From NCBI RefSeq assembly GCF_000384315.1, contig NZ_ARVW01000001.1, positions 5,890,157 through 5,954,156 on the forward strand: 64,000 nt of DNA. The letters are read 5' to 3'. Both the position numbers and the translations under genes were made by a program. Shown piece by piece: positions 44,723 to 53,407 of this stretch. The notes under the pieces were generated by a model, which saw nothing but the letters and a program-made list of their open reading frames with translations, made no database searches and was not told the DNA's origin. Source of the DNA: Amycolatopsis nigrescens CSC17Ta-90 (GTDB taxonomy: Bacteria > Actinomycetota > Actinomycetes > Mycobacteriales > Pseudonocardiaceae). Positions within the stretch are counted from its first letter, which is position 1. Every line of letters starts with the position of its first letter.

Positions 44723-45604
44723 GTGTCCGTGCTGCTGGGCGCGGGGTCGCTGGTCGCCTTCGCGGCGGCCGCGGCGGTGGCGGGCTGGTGGACGCTCGGC
44801 GGGATCGTGTTGGCCGGACTGCTCGCCGTCGGTGCCGCCCGGATCGCCCCGGAAACACCGTCCACTGTGGACTCCATGCCGCTGGCGCTGTGCGCGGCGG
44901 CCGCGCGGCTGGCCGCGTTGCCGTTGTGCGCCGGGGTTTTCGCCGCCTACCTGGTGCCGGACGCGCCCGTGCCGGCCGTGCTGGTGTTCGTGCTGGTGCT
45001 CACCGTGGCCGACGCCATCGGCGCCGGGCTGCCCGGCCACCTGCGCGGCTGGATCCTCGGGCTGCTGGTGCTCGCCGCGGCCGCGCTGGCCGCGCTCTGC
45101 CTCACCATCACCCCCGCCGAGCAGCCGGCCACCGGCACCGGGCCCGGCGCGGCCGGGCTGCCGCTGGCCGCGGTCCTGTTCTTCCCGCTGCTGCGCCCGG
45201 TCGCGCGCCGCGGGTACGTCTGGTGGGTCGCCGGCGGGGTGCTGGTGGCGCTGGTGGTTGGCGCGGCGGCGCTGTACCAGTTGGGGCCGATCCGGCTCGG
45301 CCTGTCTGCCACCTCTCTGCGGGACCTGCTCTCGGCGGCGGACGGGCGGGTACTCGAACCGTGGCTGGCCGGCGTGGTGCTGGCCGCCACCGTGCCGGCC
45401 GGGCTGGTCGCGCTGGCCGGTGCCCGCGCGGAGCTCGGCGAGCGGCTGCCGAGGGTCGGGCTGTCGGCGGCCTGTGGAGCGGTCGCGGCGCTGTTCGCGG
45501 TCCTGCTCGAACCGGTCGAGGCGCTCTGGCTGCTGGCCGCGCTGGCGCTGGCGGAGACTGGGTCGGCGCTGCTCGCCCGGCGGTACCGTCGTCAGCGTGA
45601 CTGA
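44723..45604 (+). CDS. uncharacterised multi-helix membrane protein
   Basis: About 293 residues from GTG 44723 (behind GAGAGG); ATG 44693 or 44684 are alternatives. About eight Ala/Leu/Val-rich membrane helices with few charged residues, for example 'LVFVLVLTVADAIGAGLPGHLRGWILGLLVLAAAALAAL'. No recognised transporter motif. It diverges from pepA, and its stop overlaps the start of the DUF402 gene by 8 bases, so the two are probably co-expressed. Confidence 0.7.
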   Translation: MSVLLGAGSLVAFAAAAAVAGWWTLGGIVLAGLLAVGAARIAPETPSTVDSMPLALCAAAARLAALPLCAGVFAAYLVPDAPVPAVLVFVLVLTVADAIGAGLPGHLRGWILGLLVLAAAALAALCLTITPAEQPATGTGPGAAGLPLAAVLFFPLLRPVARRGYVWWVAGGVLVALVVGAAALYQLGPIRLGLSATSLRDLLSAADGRVLEPWLAGVVLAATVPAGLVALAGARAELGERLPRVGLSAACGAVAALFAVLLEPVEALWLLAALALAETGSALLARRYRRQRD

Positions 45605-46229
45605 CCCGAGCTGGCCGGTGGGGCGGACCGTCGTGGAGCGGTTCCTGCGCCCTGATGGAAGCGTTGCGCAATGCCATCCGCTGCGGGTGGTCTCGGACGA
45701 AGGCGGCACGCTGCTCGGCTGGCTGCCGGCCGGCACCGAGATCGTCGGCAGCGGGCTGGTGGACGGCCGCCGCCGGCGCGACGTGCCGCTGGCCGAGCGG
45801 TTCCTGGCCCCGCGGCGGCAGCTCAGGGACGTCTGGCGGGGCACGTCCAACCTGCGGCTGATCCCGGCCCGCGAGTGGTACTCGATCTGGTGGTTCTTCG
45901 ACGAGACCGGCTTCCGGTGCTGGTACGTGAACCTGGAGATCCCGGCCGGCCGCACGGCGGAGGGGGTGGACCGGGTGGACGGGGTGCTGGACCTGGTGGT
46001 GCACCCGGACCGGTCATGCCGGTGGAAGGACGAGGACGAGGCCGAAGCGGCCGTCGAGGCGGGCCGGCTCACCGCGGCCGAGCTGGACCGGCTGCGCGGC
46101 GAAGGGGAGCGGCTGCGCGTGCTGGCCGAAGCCGGCGCGCCGCCCTTCGACGGCGGCTGGACGGGTTTCCGGCCGGAACCGGGCTGGGCCCCGCCCCGGC
46201 TGCCCGCGCACCTGCTGGCCGGCCTGTAG
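45597..46229 (+). CDS. DUF402/FomD-like domain protein
   Basis: About 210 residues from GTG 45597. The central 'YSIWWFFDETGFRCWYVNLEIPAGRTAEGVDRVDGVLDLVVHPD' with 'WKDEDEAEAAVEAGRLT' is the DUF402 barrel and its acidic helix, as in FomD and related nucleotide hydrolases. FomD acts on a cytidylylated intermediate, and a nucleoside diphosphate phosphatase activity is known for some relatives. Its role here is not known. Overlaps the membrane-protein gene. Confidence 0.8.
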   Translation: MTDPSWPVGRTVVERFLRPDGSVAQCHPLRVVSDEGGTLLGWLPAGTEIVGSGLVDGRRRRDVPLAERFLAPRRQLRDVWRGTSNLRLIPAREWYSIWWFFDETGFRCWYVNLEIPAGRTAEGVDRVDGVLDLVVHPDRSCRWKDEDEAEAAVEAGRLTAAELDRLRGEGERLRVLAEAGAPPFDGGWTGFRPEPGWAPPRLPAHLLAGL

Positions 46230-46239
46230 CCAGGGCGCC

Positions 46240-46557
46240 TCAGGTGAGCAGCAGGGCGAGCACCAGCAGCACCGCGCTGACCACCGCGAGCACGGCCACC
46301 GCCTTGCCGGACAGGTTGCGCGGGAAGATCGTCTTGTCGTGCACGCTGCGCCACCACACGATGCCGAAGCCCGCGCCGACCGCGCCGAGGAAACCGCCGA
46401 AGAAGTTCCCCAGCAGGATGTAGCCGACCAGCACGAGCATGCCGGCCGAGAAGGACATCAGCGCGGCGGCCAGGAAGGTCTTGATGTCCAGTCCGGAGCC
46501 TTTGGAGACACCGCTGCCGCCGGTGGACTGCGGGAGGTTGTAGGTCACAGGGCCCAT
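46240..46557 (-). CDS. small membrane protein
   Basis: 105 residues with three hydrophobic helices ('TFLAAALMSFSAGMLVLVGYILL', 'FLGAVGAGFGIVWW', 'AVAVLAVVSAVLLVLALLLT') and a polar Gly/Ser-rich N-terminus. No known family. It ends 11 bases from the convergent DUF402 gene. Function unknown. Confidence 0.65.
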   Translation of the reverse strand: MGPVTYNLPQSTGGSGVSKGSGLDIKTFLAAALMSFSAGMLVLVGYILLGNFFGGFLGAVGAGFGIVWWRSVHDKTIFPRNLSGKAVAVLAVVSAVLLVLALLLT

Positions 46558-46789
46558 CGTAGGCTGCTTGCCGGTACGCCGGGGGCCGGTGTGATGACGC
46601 TTGGGGGATTAGCTCGACAACCCGGTCACCGGTGGCAAGCGGCGGACGCCCGTAGGGCTCGCCGATGCGGAGGCAGGCCGCCTGCATGTGTGATTGCGGG
46701 TGCATATCAAGTCACGGTCTGTCTACGTATCGGCGATCGGGCGCGGGCGAAAAAGCATGGACGTCCGACTAAGAGTTATTGTTCAGGGT

Positions 46790-47893
46790 ATGACGACGGT
46801 GATGCCCTTCAGCCAGACAGTTAACCCCGCCCCGGCGACGCCGGAGCGTGTGGCTGAAGTACTGGCCAAGCCTGGGTTCGGGACCCATTTCACCGACCAC
46901 ATGGTCACCGTCCGCTGGGACGCCGGGCGCGGCTGGCACGACGCCGGAGTGCGGCCGTACGAGTCCCTTTCGCTGGACCCGGCCACGTCGGTGCTGCACT
47001 ACGCGCAGGCCATCTTCGAAGGGCTCAAGGCCTACCGCCAGCCGGACGGTCGGATCGCCGCATTCCGGCCGGACGCCAACGCGGCCCGGTTCCGCTCCTC
47101 GGCCAGGCGGCTGGCGATGCCGGAGCTGCCGGACGAGGTCTTCCTCGAGTCGCTGCGCGAGCTGGTCGCGGCCGACCAGCGCTGGGTGCCGACCCGGCAG
47201 GGCGACGCGCTGTACCTGCGGCCGTTCATGATCTCCACCGAGGTCGGCCTCGGGGTGAACCGGCCGGCCGGGGAGTACCTGTACGCCGCGATCGCGTCGC
47301 CCGCCGGTGCCTACTTCGCCGGCGGAGTGAGCCCGGTGAGCGTCTGGCTGTCCACCGAGTACGTGCGGGCCGCCCCCGGCGGCACCGGTTTCGCCAAGTG
47401 CGCCGGCAACTACGCGGCCGCGTTCGTGGCACAGGCGCAGGCCGTGGAGCAGGGTTGCGACCAGGTCGTCTGGCTGGACGCGGTGGAACGCCGCTGGGTC
47501 GAGGAGATGGGCGGGATGAACCTGTTCTTCGTCTTCGGTTCCGGCGCGGGCGCTCGCGTGGTCACGCCCGAGCTGACCGGTTCGCTGCTGCCCGGTATCA
47601 CCCGCGACTCGCTGCTGCGGCTCGCCGCTGACGCCGGTTACGCGGTCGACGAACGACGGATCTCCACCGACGAGTGGGAGAAGGCGGCCGCGTCCGGTGA
47701 GTTGACCGAGGTGTTCGCCTGCGGCACCGCGGCGGTGATCACCCCGGTCGGCCGGGTCAAGCACGGCGGTGGCGAGTTCACCATCTCCGGCGGCGTGCCG
47801 GGCCCGCTGACCATGAAGCTGCGCGAGCAGCTGGTCGGCATCCAGGAGGGCACCCACCCCGACCAGCACGGCTGGATGCTCCCCCTCGCCTGA
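46790..47893 (+). CDS. ilvE: branched-chain amino-acid aminotransferase
   Basis: A 367-residue class IV PLP enzyme for the last step of Leu/Ile/Val synthesis and the first of their breakdown. Features: '[23 protein letters not shown]', '[14 protein letters not shown]', the PLP lysine in '[16 protein letters not shown]', '[12 protein letters not shown]' and '[16 protein letters not shown]'. ATG 46790 is the start of homology; its ribosome site (CAGGG) is weak. The preceding 230 bases contain no gene and no clear leader peptide or riboswitch. Confidence 0.95.
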   Translation: MTTVMPFSQTVNPAPATPERVAEVLAKPGFGTHFTDHMVTVRWDAGRGWHDAGVRPYESLSLDPATSVLHYAQAIFEGLKAYRQPDGRIAAFRPDANAARFRSSARRLAMPELPDEVFLESLRELVAADQRWVPTRQGDALYLRPFMISTEVGLGVNRPAGEYLYAAIASPAGAYFAGGVSPVSVWLSTEYVRAAPGGTGFAKCAGNYAAAFVAQAQAVEQGCDQVVWLDAVERRWVEEMGGMNLFFVFGSGAGARVVTPELTGSLLPGITRDSLLRLAADAGYAVDERRISTDEWEKAAASGELTEVFACGTAAVITPVGRVKHGGGEFTISGGVPGPLTMKLREQLVGIQEGTHPDQHGWMLPLA

Positions 47894-47910
47894 TTCCATT
47901 CCTAACCGGC

Positions 47911-48804
47911 TCAGACGACCACCACCCGGCGCCCGCGGGTGTGGCCGGCATGGCTGTCGGCGTGCGCCGCCGCGGCTTCGGCGAGCGTGTACGACTTCTC
48001 GACCGGGATGTGCAGCTTTCCCCGCGAGATGAGGCGGGCAGCTTCGTCGAGCGCGGCCGGCACGCTCCCGGCGACGCCGGAGAATCGGATCCCGAGGTCC
48101 GATGCGCCGAGGTCGGCGATGGAGACCACCTTCCGCGGGTCCCCGGTCAGCTCGACGAGCTCGCGGAGCACGCCCGAGCCGGCCAGGTCGAGGGCCGCGT
48201 CGACCTGGCCGAGCCGCCGCACCCGCTCGACCCAGCCTTCGCCGTACGTCGTGGCGACGGCACCCAGGCTGCGCAGATAGTCCTGGTTCGCGGCCCCGGC
48301 CGTGCCGATCACCGCGATGCCGCGGTCGCGGGCGATCTGCAGCACCGCCGATCCGACACCCCCGGACGCGCCGCTGACCAGCAGCGTCTGCCCGGGTTGC
48401 ACACCGACCTCGCGGATGACGCGCAGCGCGGTCTCCACCACGGACGGGTACCCGGCCGCCTCTTCGAACGTCAGACCCTCGGGCATCCGGGCCCAGGCCG
48501 ACAGCACGGCGAACTCGGCGTAGGTGCTCGAACCTTCGCCGAACACGTGGTCGCCGATCTCGACCCCTTCGACGCCCTCGCCCACCTCGTCCACCACCCC
48601 GGCGGCGTCGAGCCCGATTCCGGCGGGCAACTCGATCGGATGGGACTCCCGGAACTGGCCCTCGCGGATCCGCCAGTCGACGGGGTTCACGCCGGCCGCC
48701 CGCACGGCGATGCGCACCTGACCGGGACCCGCGTGGGGCTCCTCGGCGTCGACGAGTCGTAGAACGTCCGGACCGCCGAACTCGGCGAAGCTGACCCGCT
48801 TCAT
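47911..48804 (-). CDS. zinc-free NADPH:quinone-reductase-like MDR protein
   Basis: A 297-residue medium-chain dehydrogenase. 'AGVNPVDWRIREGQF' and '[28 protein letters not shown]' start the catalytic domain; 'LLVSGASGGVGSAVLQIARDRGI' binds NADPH. The zinc-binding cysteines are absent, as in quinone reductases. Start ATG 48804 overlaps the stop of the FAD monooxygenase gene by 4 bases (ATGA). The pair lies opposite a tetR gene and looks like a small inducible detoxification operon. Confidence 0.88.
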   Translation of the reverse strand: MKRVSFAEFGGPDVLRLVDAEEPHAGPGQVRIAVRAAGVNPVDWRIREGQFRESHPIELPAGIGLDAAGVVDEVGEGVEGVEIGDHVFGEGSSTYAEFAVLSAWARMPEGLTFEEAAGYPSVVETALRVIREVGVQPGQTLLVSGASGGVGSAVLQIARDRGIAVIGTAGAANQDYLRSLGAVATTYGEGWVERVRRLGQVDAALDLAGSGVLRELVELTGDPRKVVSIADLGASDLGIRFSGVAGSVPAALDEAARLISRGKLHIPVEKSYTLAEAAAAHADSHAGHTRGRRVVVV

Positions 48805-49898
48805 GCGACCGGGGCGGTGGTAAGCATCCAGTGACTGAATGCGGCGTATCTTTGCGCGGATTCTGTTGGGCCGTCGGCATTCGCGACTTCGTCCGCCAGC
48901 TTCCGCACCTGCTCGAAGCGTTGCAGGCGCAGCTGTTCGTAGCTGGTGAGCGCCTCGCGCAGGGTCGACGTGGTCGCGAGCGCGTTGCGGAGCACGCCCA
49001 CGTCTTCGATGCCCAGGGTGCCGCCGGCGGCGATGTGCGGCGAAAGTCCGTGGGCGGCATCGCCGATCAGCGCGACGCGGGGACTCGTCCAGCGCGGCAG
49101 TGCCGGCACGGTCATGATCTTGTTCTCCAAGATGCTCTCTTCCGGGGTGGCGGCGATCATGCCGAGCAGGTCCTCGTGCCAACCGTCTTCGGCGAGGTTG
49201 CGAGCGCGTTCGAGTGCGCGGTCGCGCTTGCTGCCGGTGAGTGTGCCGGCCTCGAATTGGTTGACGAACCACATGGTTTCGCCCGCGGTGATGCGGGCAT
49301 ACCCGCCGCGGGTGCGCTCGCGCCCGACGGTGAGCACAGTCCCGTCGGGCCGCTCGTCGCCCGCCGGGACCACGGCACGCCAAGCGACGTTGCCGGCCTG
49401 CGGTTGGGCTTCGCTGCCGGGCAGCAGCTGGGCACGCACCTGGGAATGGACGCCGTCGGCGCCGACGAGCAGATCCCCGTGCACGCTCTCGCCGTTGTCG
49501 AGGTGCACCACGACCTCGTCCTCGGTCTCGGTGTAGCCGTTCACCCGCGCGCCAAGGGTGATCCGGCTTCGGCCGACGGCGTCGGCCAGCACGGCGTTGA
49601 GCCGTGGACGGGGCACGAGCAGATACCGGTAGGCGGAGTCGTCGTAGCCCGCGGACCGCATCGCGCGGCCGGCGGGATCGAAGAACCAGGCGTCGACCTC
49701 GTGCCCCATCGACCGGACTGCGGTGCCGATCCCGCACCGGTCGAACTCGCGAAGCGCGTTGGGCCACAGGCCGATACCCGACCCGGCGGCCCGAATCTCC
49801 GGGGCCTGTTCGAGAACCGTGACCTGATGTCCGTCGCGACGCAGCGACGCCGCGGCGGTAAGCCCGACCAGGCCACCTCCGGCGATGACCGCTCGCAT
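48801..49898 (-). CDS. FAD-dependent aromatic monooxygenase
   Basis: About 365 residues of the para-hydroxybenzoate-hydroxylase class. 'MRAVIAGGGLVGLTAAASLRRDGHQVTVLEQ' binds FAD, 'GDLLVGADGVHSQVR' is the DG motif, and 'VALIGDAAHGLSPHIAAGGTLGIED' is the GD motif. ATG 49898 has AGCAGGG upstream; ATG 49919 is an alternative with no site. The operator palindrome lies just before it. Probably hydroxylates an aromatic or antibiotic-like compound. Confidence 0.9.
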   Translation of the reverse strand: MRAVIAGGGLVGLTAAASLRRDGHQVTVLEQAPEIRAAGSGIGLWPNALREFDRCGIGTAVRSMGHEVDAWFFDPAGRAMRSAGYDDSAYRYLLVPRPRLNAVLADAVGRSRITLGARVNGYTETEDEVVVHLDNGESVHGDLLVGADGVHSQVRAQLLPGSEAQPQAGNVAWRAVVPAGDERPDGTVLTVGRERTRGGYARITAGETMWFVNQFEAGTLTGSKRDRALERARNLAEDGWHEDLLGMIAATPEESILENKIMTVPALPRWTSPRVALIGDAAHGLSPHIAAGGTLGIEDVGVLRNALATTSTLREALTSYEQLRLQRFEQVRKLADEVANADGPTESAQRYAAFSHWMLTTAPVA

Positions 49899-49933
49899 GA
49901 CCCTGCTCGATCTCTTCATGCAGCCGACCATAG

Positions 49934-49948
49934 CACTAACGGTTAGTG
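49934..49948. promoter_or_regulatory. operator between monooxygenase and tetR
   Basis: CACTAAC-G-GTTAGTG is a perfect 15-base palindrome, between the divergent starts of the monooxygenase and tetR genes and adjacent to a TTGAAA box (49951-49956). Such a sequence is typical of a TetR dimer site. Confidence 0.7.
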
Positions 49949-49989
49949 TTTTGAAACTGTTTCGGTTATGTATCTGGTAGTGTCAGTGC

Positions 49990-50559
49990 ATGACCGTGCC
50001 GCTCGGACGTCGTGAGCGCAAGAAGGCCGCGACCCGTCAGAAGATCGCCGACACCGCCCTGCGGCTCTTTCTGGAACGCGGATATGACGCGGTGGGCATC
50101 CGTGACGTGGCCGCTGAGGCCGACGTGGCCGTCACCACGCTCTTCTCCCACTTCGCCTCGAAAGAGGCCCTGGTGTTCGAGCAGGACGAAGACTTCGAGC
50201 AGGGCCTTACGCGGGCGGTCACCGGCCGGGCGCCGCACGAGCCGCTCATCCCCGCGCTGCGCCGCCAGATCCTGGCCATGGTGCGGCATTGCTCGTCGGA
50301 GGGCGCCGCCCCGATCTGGCGCATGATCGACGGCTCACCCGCCCTGCGGGAGTACGAGGGGTCGATGAGGCTCCGTCATGCGGAGTCGCTGGGAACCGCC
50401 CTCGCCGCCGATCCCGGCCTGTCGCAGACCACCACGGCCTGTCGGACGATCGCGAGGTTCGTGCTCGACGCCTATTCGCTGGCCCGCGAGGCGGCCGATC
50501 CGGAGGCCGCGGTGGACGAGACCTTCCGGATGATCGAGGCAGCCTGGGCCGTCACCTGA
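49990..50559 (+). CDS. TetR-family regulator
   Basis: A 189-residue protein. The helix-turn-helix reads 'TRQKIADTALRLFLERGYDAVGIRDVAAEADVAVTTLFSHFASKEALVF'. The C-terminal half is helical with 'ASYSLA'-like aromatic residues near a small-molecule pocket. It diverges from the monooxygenase/quinone-reductase operon over a single perfect palindrome and presumably represses both itself and that operon. Confidence 0.9.
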   Translation: MTVPLGRRERKKAATRQKIADTALRLFLERGYDAVGIRDVAAEADVAVTTLFSHFASKEALVFEQDEDFEQGLTRAVTGRAPHEPLIPALRRQILAMVRHCSSEGAAPIWRMIDGSPALREYEGSMRLRHAESLGTALAADPGLSQTTTACRTIARFVLDAYSLAREAADPEAAVDETFRMIEAAWAVT

Positions 50560-50571
50560 GGAACGGTCGCT

Positions 50572-51651
50572 TCAGCGCAGGGGGACGGTGATGAGCGGGG
50601 CGGTGACGCCGGCCTGCTCGTAGGTGGCCATCTCGGCGAGCAGCCGGGTGGCCATGAACAGCAGGGGCAGCGCGGCCGCGGCCCCGGCGCCCTCGCCGAG
50701 CCGGATCTTCAGATCGAGAATCGGCTCCAGGTCGAGGTGTTCCAGCACGAAGGTGTGCGCCGGCTCGTCGCAGCGATGCGCGGCGGCCCACCATGACCGC
50801 GCGCCCGGTGCGAGCTCTTCGGCGATCAGCGCGGCCGCGCCGACCGCGAGACCGTCCAGCAGCACCGGGGTGCGGCGCACCGCGGCCTGAGCCAGGAAGC
50901 CCGCCATCGCGGCCAGGTCCGCGCCGCCCGCGGTGCGCAGGATCGCCACCGGGTCGGAGACCACCGCCCTGGCCCGCCGCAGCCCGTCGCGCACCGCGGC
51001 CGCCTTGCGCATCCAGGTGTTGTCGTCGATCCCGGAGCTGCGGCCGATCACCGCCACCGGCTCGCTGCCGGTCAGCGCGGCCACCACGATCGACGACGGG
51101 GTGCTGTTGCCGACCCCGAGGTCCCCGGCGATCAGCAGGTCGGCCCCGCCGTCCACCTCCGCGTCCGCGATGTCGCGGCCTGCCTTCAGCGCGGCGCGCA
51201 CCTCGGCCTCGGTCAGCGCGTCCTCGTGGTCGATCGACCCGGAACCCTTGCGCACCTTGAACTCCGCCACCGCGTCGGCGGTGTCGGCGGCCACCGCCAT
51301 GTCGACCACGCGCACCCCGGCCCCGGCGACGGTGGCGAGCACGTTGATCGCGGCGCCGCCGGTGAGCATGCTGCCGACGAGCTGGCCGGTGACCTCCGGC
51401 GCGTGCGCAGACACGCCCTTCGCGGCGATCCCGTGGTCGCCAGCGAACACCACCACGCGCGCCCGGGTGAACGGGCGGGGTGGCGCCGTGCCCTGGCAGG
51501 CGGCGACCCAGGCGCCGAGCTCCTCCAGCCTGCCGAGTGAACCGGCCGGTTTGATCAGCTCGCCGTGCAGCCGGGTGGCTTCGGCACGGGCGATCTCGTC
51601 GGGGAGCGGGATGTCGGCGAACTCGATTTCGGGCAGCTCTGGCTCGTCCAC
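50572..51651 (-). CDS. cobT: nicotinate-nucleotide:DMB phosphoribosyltransferase
   Basis: A 359-residue cobalamin-biosynthesis enzyme that attaches ribose phosphate to the lower-ligand base. '[20 protein letters not shown]', '[23 protein letters not shown]', '[18 protein letters not shown]' and '[26 protein letters not shown]' are conserved CobT blocks. GTG start. No cobalamin riboswitch is seen upstream. In M. tuberculosis cobT (Rv2207) lies in the same neighbourhood as ilvE and pepB, so this marks the return to core sequence. Confidence 0.93.
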   Translation of the reverse strand: MDEPELPEIEFADIPLPDEIARAEATRLHGELIKPAGSLGRLEELGAWVAACQGTAPPRPFTRARVVVFAGDHGIAAKGVSAHAPEVTGQLVGSMLTGGAAINVLATVAGAGVRVVDMAVAADTADAVAEFKVRKGSGSIDHEDALTEAEVRAALKAGRDIADAEVDGGADLLIAGDLGVGNSTPSSIVVAALTGSEPVAVIGRSSGIDDNTWMRKAAAVRDGLRRARAVVSDPVAILRTAGGADLAAMAGFLAQAAVRRTPVLLDGLAVGAAALIAEELAPGARSWWAAAHRCDEPAHTFVLEHLDLEPILDLKIRLGEGAGAAAALPLLFMATRLLAEMATYEQAGVTAPLITVPLR

Positions 51652-51664
51652 GTGCCCAACCTAC

Positions 51665-52615
51665 CTATTCCGGGAGCGCGAGCAGCGCCCCGGCCAGCGA
51701 GCGGTCGCAGATCAGCACGTCCAGCACCCCGGTGCGCAGCGCGCCGAGCACCCCGTGCGCCTTGTCCGCCCCGGCCGCCACCCCGGCGACCAGCGGGATG
51801 TCCGCCAGATCGGCCAGCGAGACGGCCAGCACCCTGTCGTTCACCGGGCCGGCCACCGGCTCGCCGTCGGCGTCGAAGAACCGCGCGCAGACGTCGCCGG
51901 CCGGTCGCGCGGCCCGGAACCGTTGCTGTTCCTCGGCGGTGAGATCCATCGACTTCACCAGTGCTGCCGAGGAGCCGACCCCGAAGCTGCCGATGCCGAC
52001 CACCGCCACCCGCACTCGCCGTCCGGCGTCCAGCGTCCGCCGGATCGCCGGTTCGGCGAGCAGCACGTCCCGGCCTGCCTTGGAGTTGAGCAGGGCGGGC
52101 GCGTGCAGCCGCTGGAACCGGCCGCCGAGCCGGTTCGCCAGGTCTCGCACCAGTTCCTCGCCGGTGATCGCGGAGTCCACCGCGGACAGCCCGCCGACCA
52201 GCGGCAGCACTTCGACGTCGAGGCCGCCGTCCGCGGGCACGTGCTGGACCACGGCTTGCACGCCACGGCCCCAGGACACCCCGATCTGCTGGCCGGGGGA
52301 GAGGTTTTCGAGCAGCCAGCGCGCACCGAGGTCGCCGACCCTCGGCAGCGGCCGTTCCCCGCTGTGCGTTTCGGCCACCCGGCTGTCGCGCAGGCCGAAC
52401 CGGGCGGTCAGCTCGCCCTCGGCGTCCAGGTCGCGGCCGGTGGGGTCGTTGATCTGGATCTGCACGATCCCGCGCTCCCGCGCCGCGGTCAGCATCCGCG
52501 AGACGCTGGACCGGCTGACCCGCAGCGCGGCCGCGATCTGGTGCTGCGAGCGGCCGTCTTCGTAGTACAGGCGGGCGGCTTTGACCAGCAGCCGCTGGTC
52601 ACGGGGCGGGGGCAT
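51665..52615 (-). CDS. SorC-family sugar-binding regulator of the PTS cluster
   Basis: About 316 residues. The N-terminal helix-turn-helix ('VKAARLYYEDGRSQHQIAAALRVSRSSVSRMLTAARERGIV') and the sugar-isomerase-like effector domain ('GVSWGRGVQAVVQHV', 'VEVLPLVGGLSAVDSAITGEELVRDLANRLGG', 'GVAAGADKAHGVLGALRTGVLDVLI') identify SorC/DeoR-type regulators that sense phosphorylated sugars or polyols. It diverges from srlA across an inverted repeat and is the probable switch of the whole gene cluster. Confidence 0.92.
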   Translation of the reverse strand: MPPPRDQRLLVKAARLYYEDGRSQHQIAAALRVSRSSVSRMLTAARERGIVQIQINDPTGRDLDAEGELTARFGLRDSRVAETHSGERPLPRVGDLGARWLLENLSPGQQIGVSWGRGVQAVVQHVPADGGLDVEVLPLVGGLSAVDSAITGEELVRDLANRLGGRFQRLHAPALLNSKAGRDVLLAEPAIRRTLDAGRRVRVAVVGIGSFGVGSSAALVKSMDLTAEEQQRFRAARPAGDVCARFFDADGEPVAGPVNDRVLAVSLADLADIPLVAGVAAGADKAHGVLGALRTGVLDVLICDRSLAGALLALPE

Positions 52616-52666
52616 CCGGCTCCTTCGCAACTGGGTCTTGTCGCCGCTGGGTCGGCATGTTACACA

Positions 52667-52686
52667 CTTCACAGTCAAACGTGAAG
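52667..52686. promoter_or_regulatory. inverted repeat in the SorC/srlA divergent region
   Basis: CTTCAC (52667-52672) pairs with GTGAAG (52681-52686) across 8 bases. It is about 50 bases from the regulator start and 80 from srlA. Candidate operator for the SorC protein. Confidence 0.45.
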
Positions 52687-52765
52687 AACAACCGCACGGA
52701 TGTGCAGATCGCGTTTTTTGGGGCGGGACAACGAATTCCGGTACGGGGGCGAAGAGGAGGCAGGA

Positions 52766-53407
52766 ATGCGAGTGCTTGCCGCAACGGCACAGCCGGCACC
52801 ACCACCCGATACCGGCTCCGGTTCCGGTCCGCTCGGGGTCTTCGAGTGGCTCGGCACGCATTTCATCGGGTTGTTCACCGAGTCGGGCAAGCAGTTCGTC
52901 GGGCTGGTCACCGGGATCCTGCCCACCCTGATCGTGCTGCTGACCGCGATGTACGCGCTCACCACCTTCATCGGCGAGCAGCGGGTGACCAGGGCGGTGC
53001 GCTGGTCGGGCCGCTGGTGGATCACCCGGTACACGATCATGCCGATGTTGTCCGTGCTGATGCTGACCAACCCGATCTGCTACTCGTTCGGCCGGTTCCT
53101 GCCGGAACGGCACAAGCCGGCCTTCTACGACTCCGCGGTGTCCTTCGTGCACCCGGTGACCACTTTCTTCCCCTATGCCAACGCGGGTGAGCTGTTCGTC
53201 TGGCTCGGAGTGGCGAACGGGGTGACCCAGCTCGGCCAGTCCACGGTGCCGCTCGCCCTGCGATACCTGCTGGTCGGCATCGTGGTGATCTTCCTGCGCG
53301 GCATCGTGACCGAGCGGGTCACCGCGTTCATGATCAAGCGCACCGGGCGCACCGAGGTGTTCGCGAACTTCGACACCGAGTTCGAGGCAGCGAAGGCGAA
53401 GGGGTGA
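52766..53407 (+). CDS. srlA: glucitol-type PTS IIC component
   Basis: About 213 residues, four to five membrane helices. 'FEWLGTHFIGLFTESGKQFVGLVTGILPTLIVLLTAMYALTTFIG' and 'TNPICYSFGRFLPERHKPAFYDSAVSFVHPVTTFFPYANAGELFVWLGVANG' match GutA/SrlA, including the FPYAN..E block. It forms the polyol channel with IIB. Start ATG follows GAGGAGG. First gene of the operon; its stop overlaps the srlE start (GTGA). Confidence 0.93.
   Translation: MRVLAATAQPAPPPDTGSGSGPLGVFEWLGTHFIGLFTESGKQFVGLVTGILPTLIVLLTAMYALTTFIGEQRVTRAVRWSGRWWITRYTIMPMLSVLMLTNPICYSFGRFLPERHKPAFYDSAVSFVHPVTTFFPYANAGELFVWLGVANGVTQLGQSTVPLALRYLLVGIVVIFLRGIVTERVTAFMIKRTGRTEVFANFDTEFEAAKAKG

Noticed and set aside
43075..45600. An 841-codon plus-strand frame over pepA and the next gene
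   Set aside because: It overlaps well-supported genes on both strands and its translation is Arg/Gly/His-rich noise.
46558..46789. Riboswitch or attenuator before ilvE
   Set aside because: No branched-chain codon run, terminator/antiterminator pair or known riboswitch core could be recognised.
50572..51651. Cobalamin riboswitch at cobT
   Set aside because: Only 13 bases separate cobT from the next gene upstream on the same strand, leaving no room for one.
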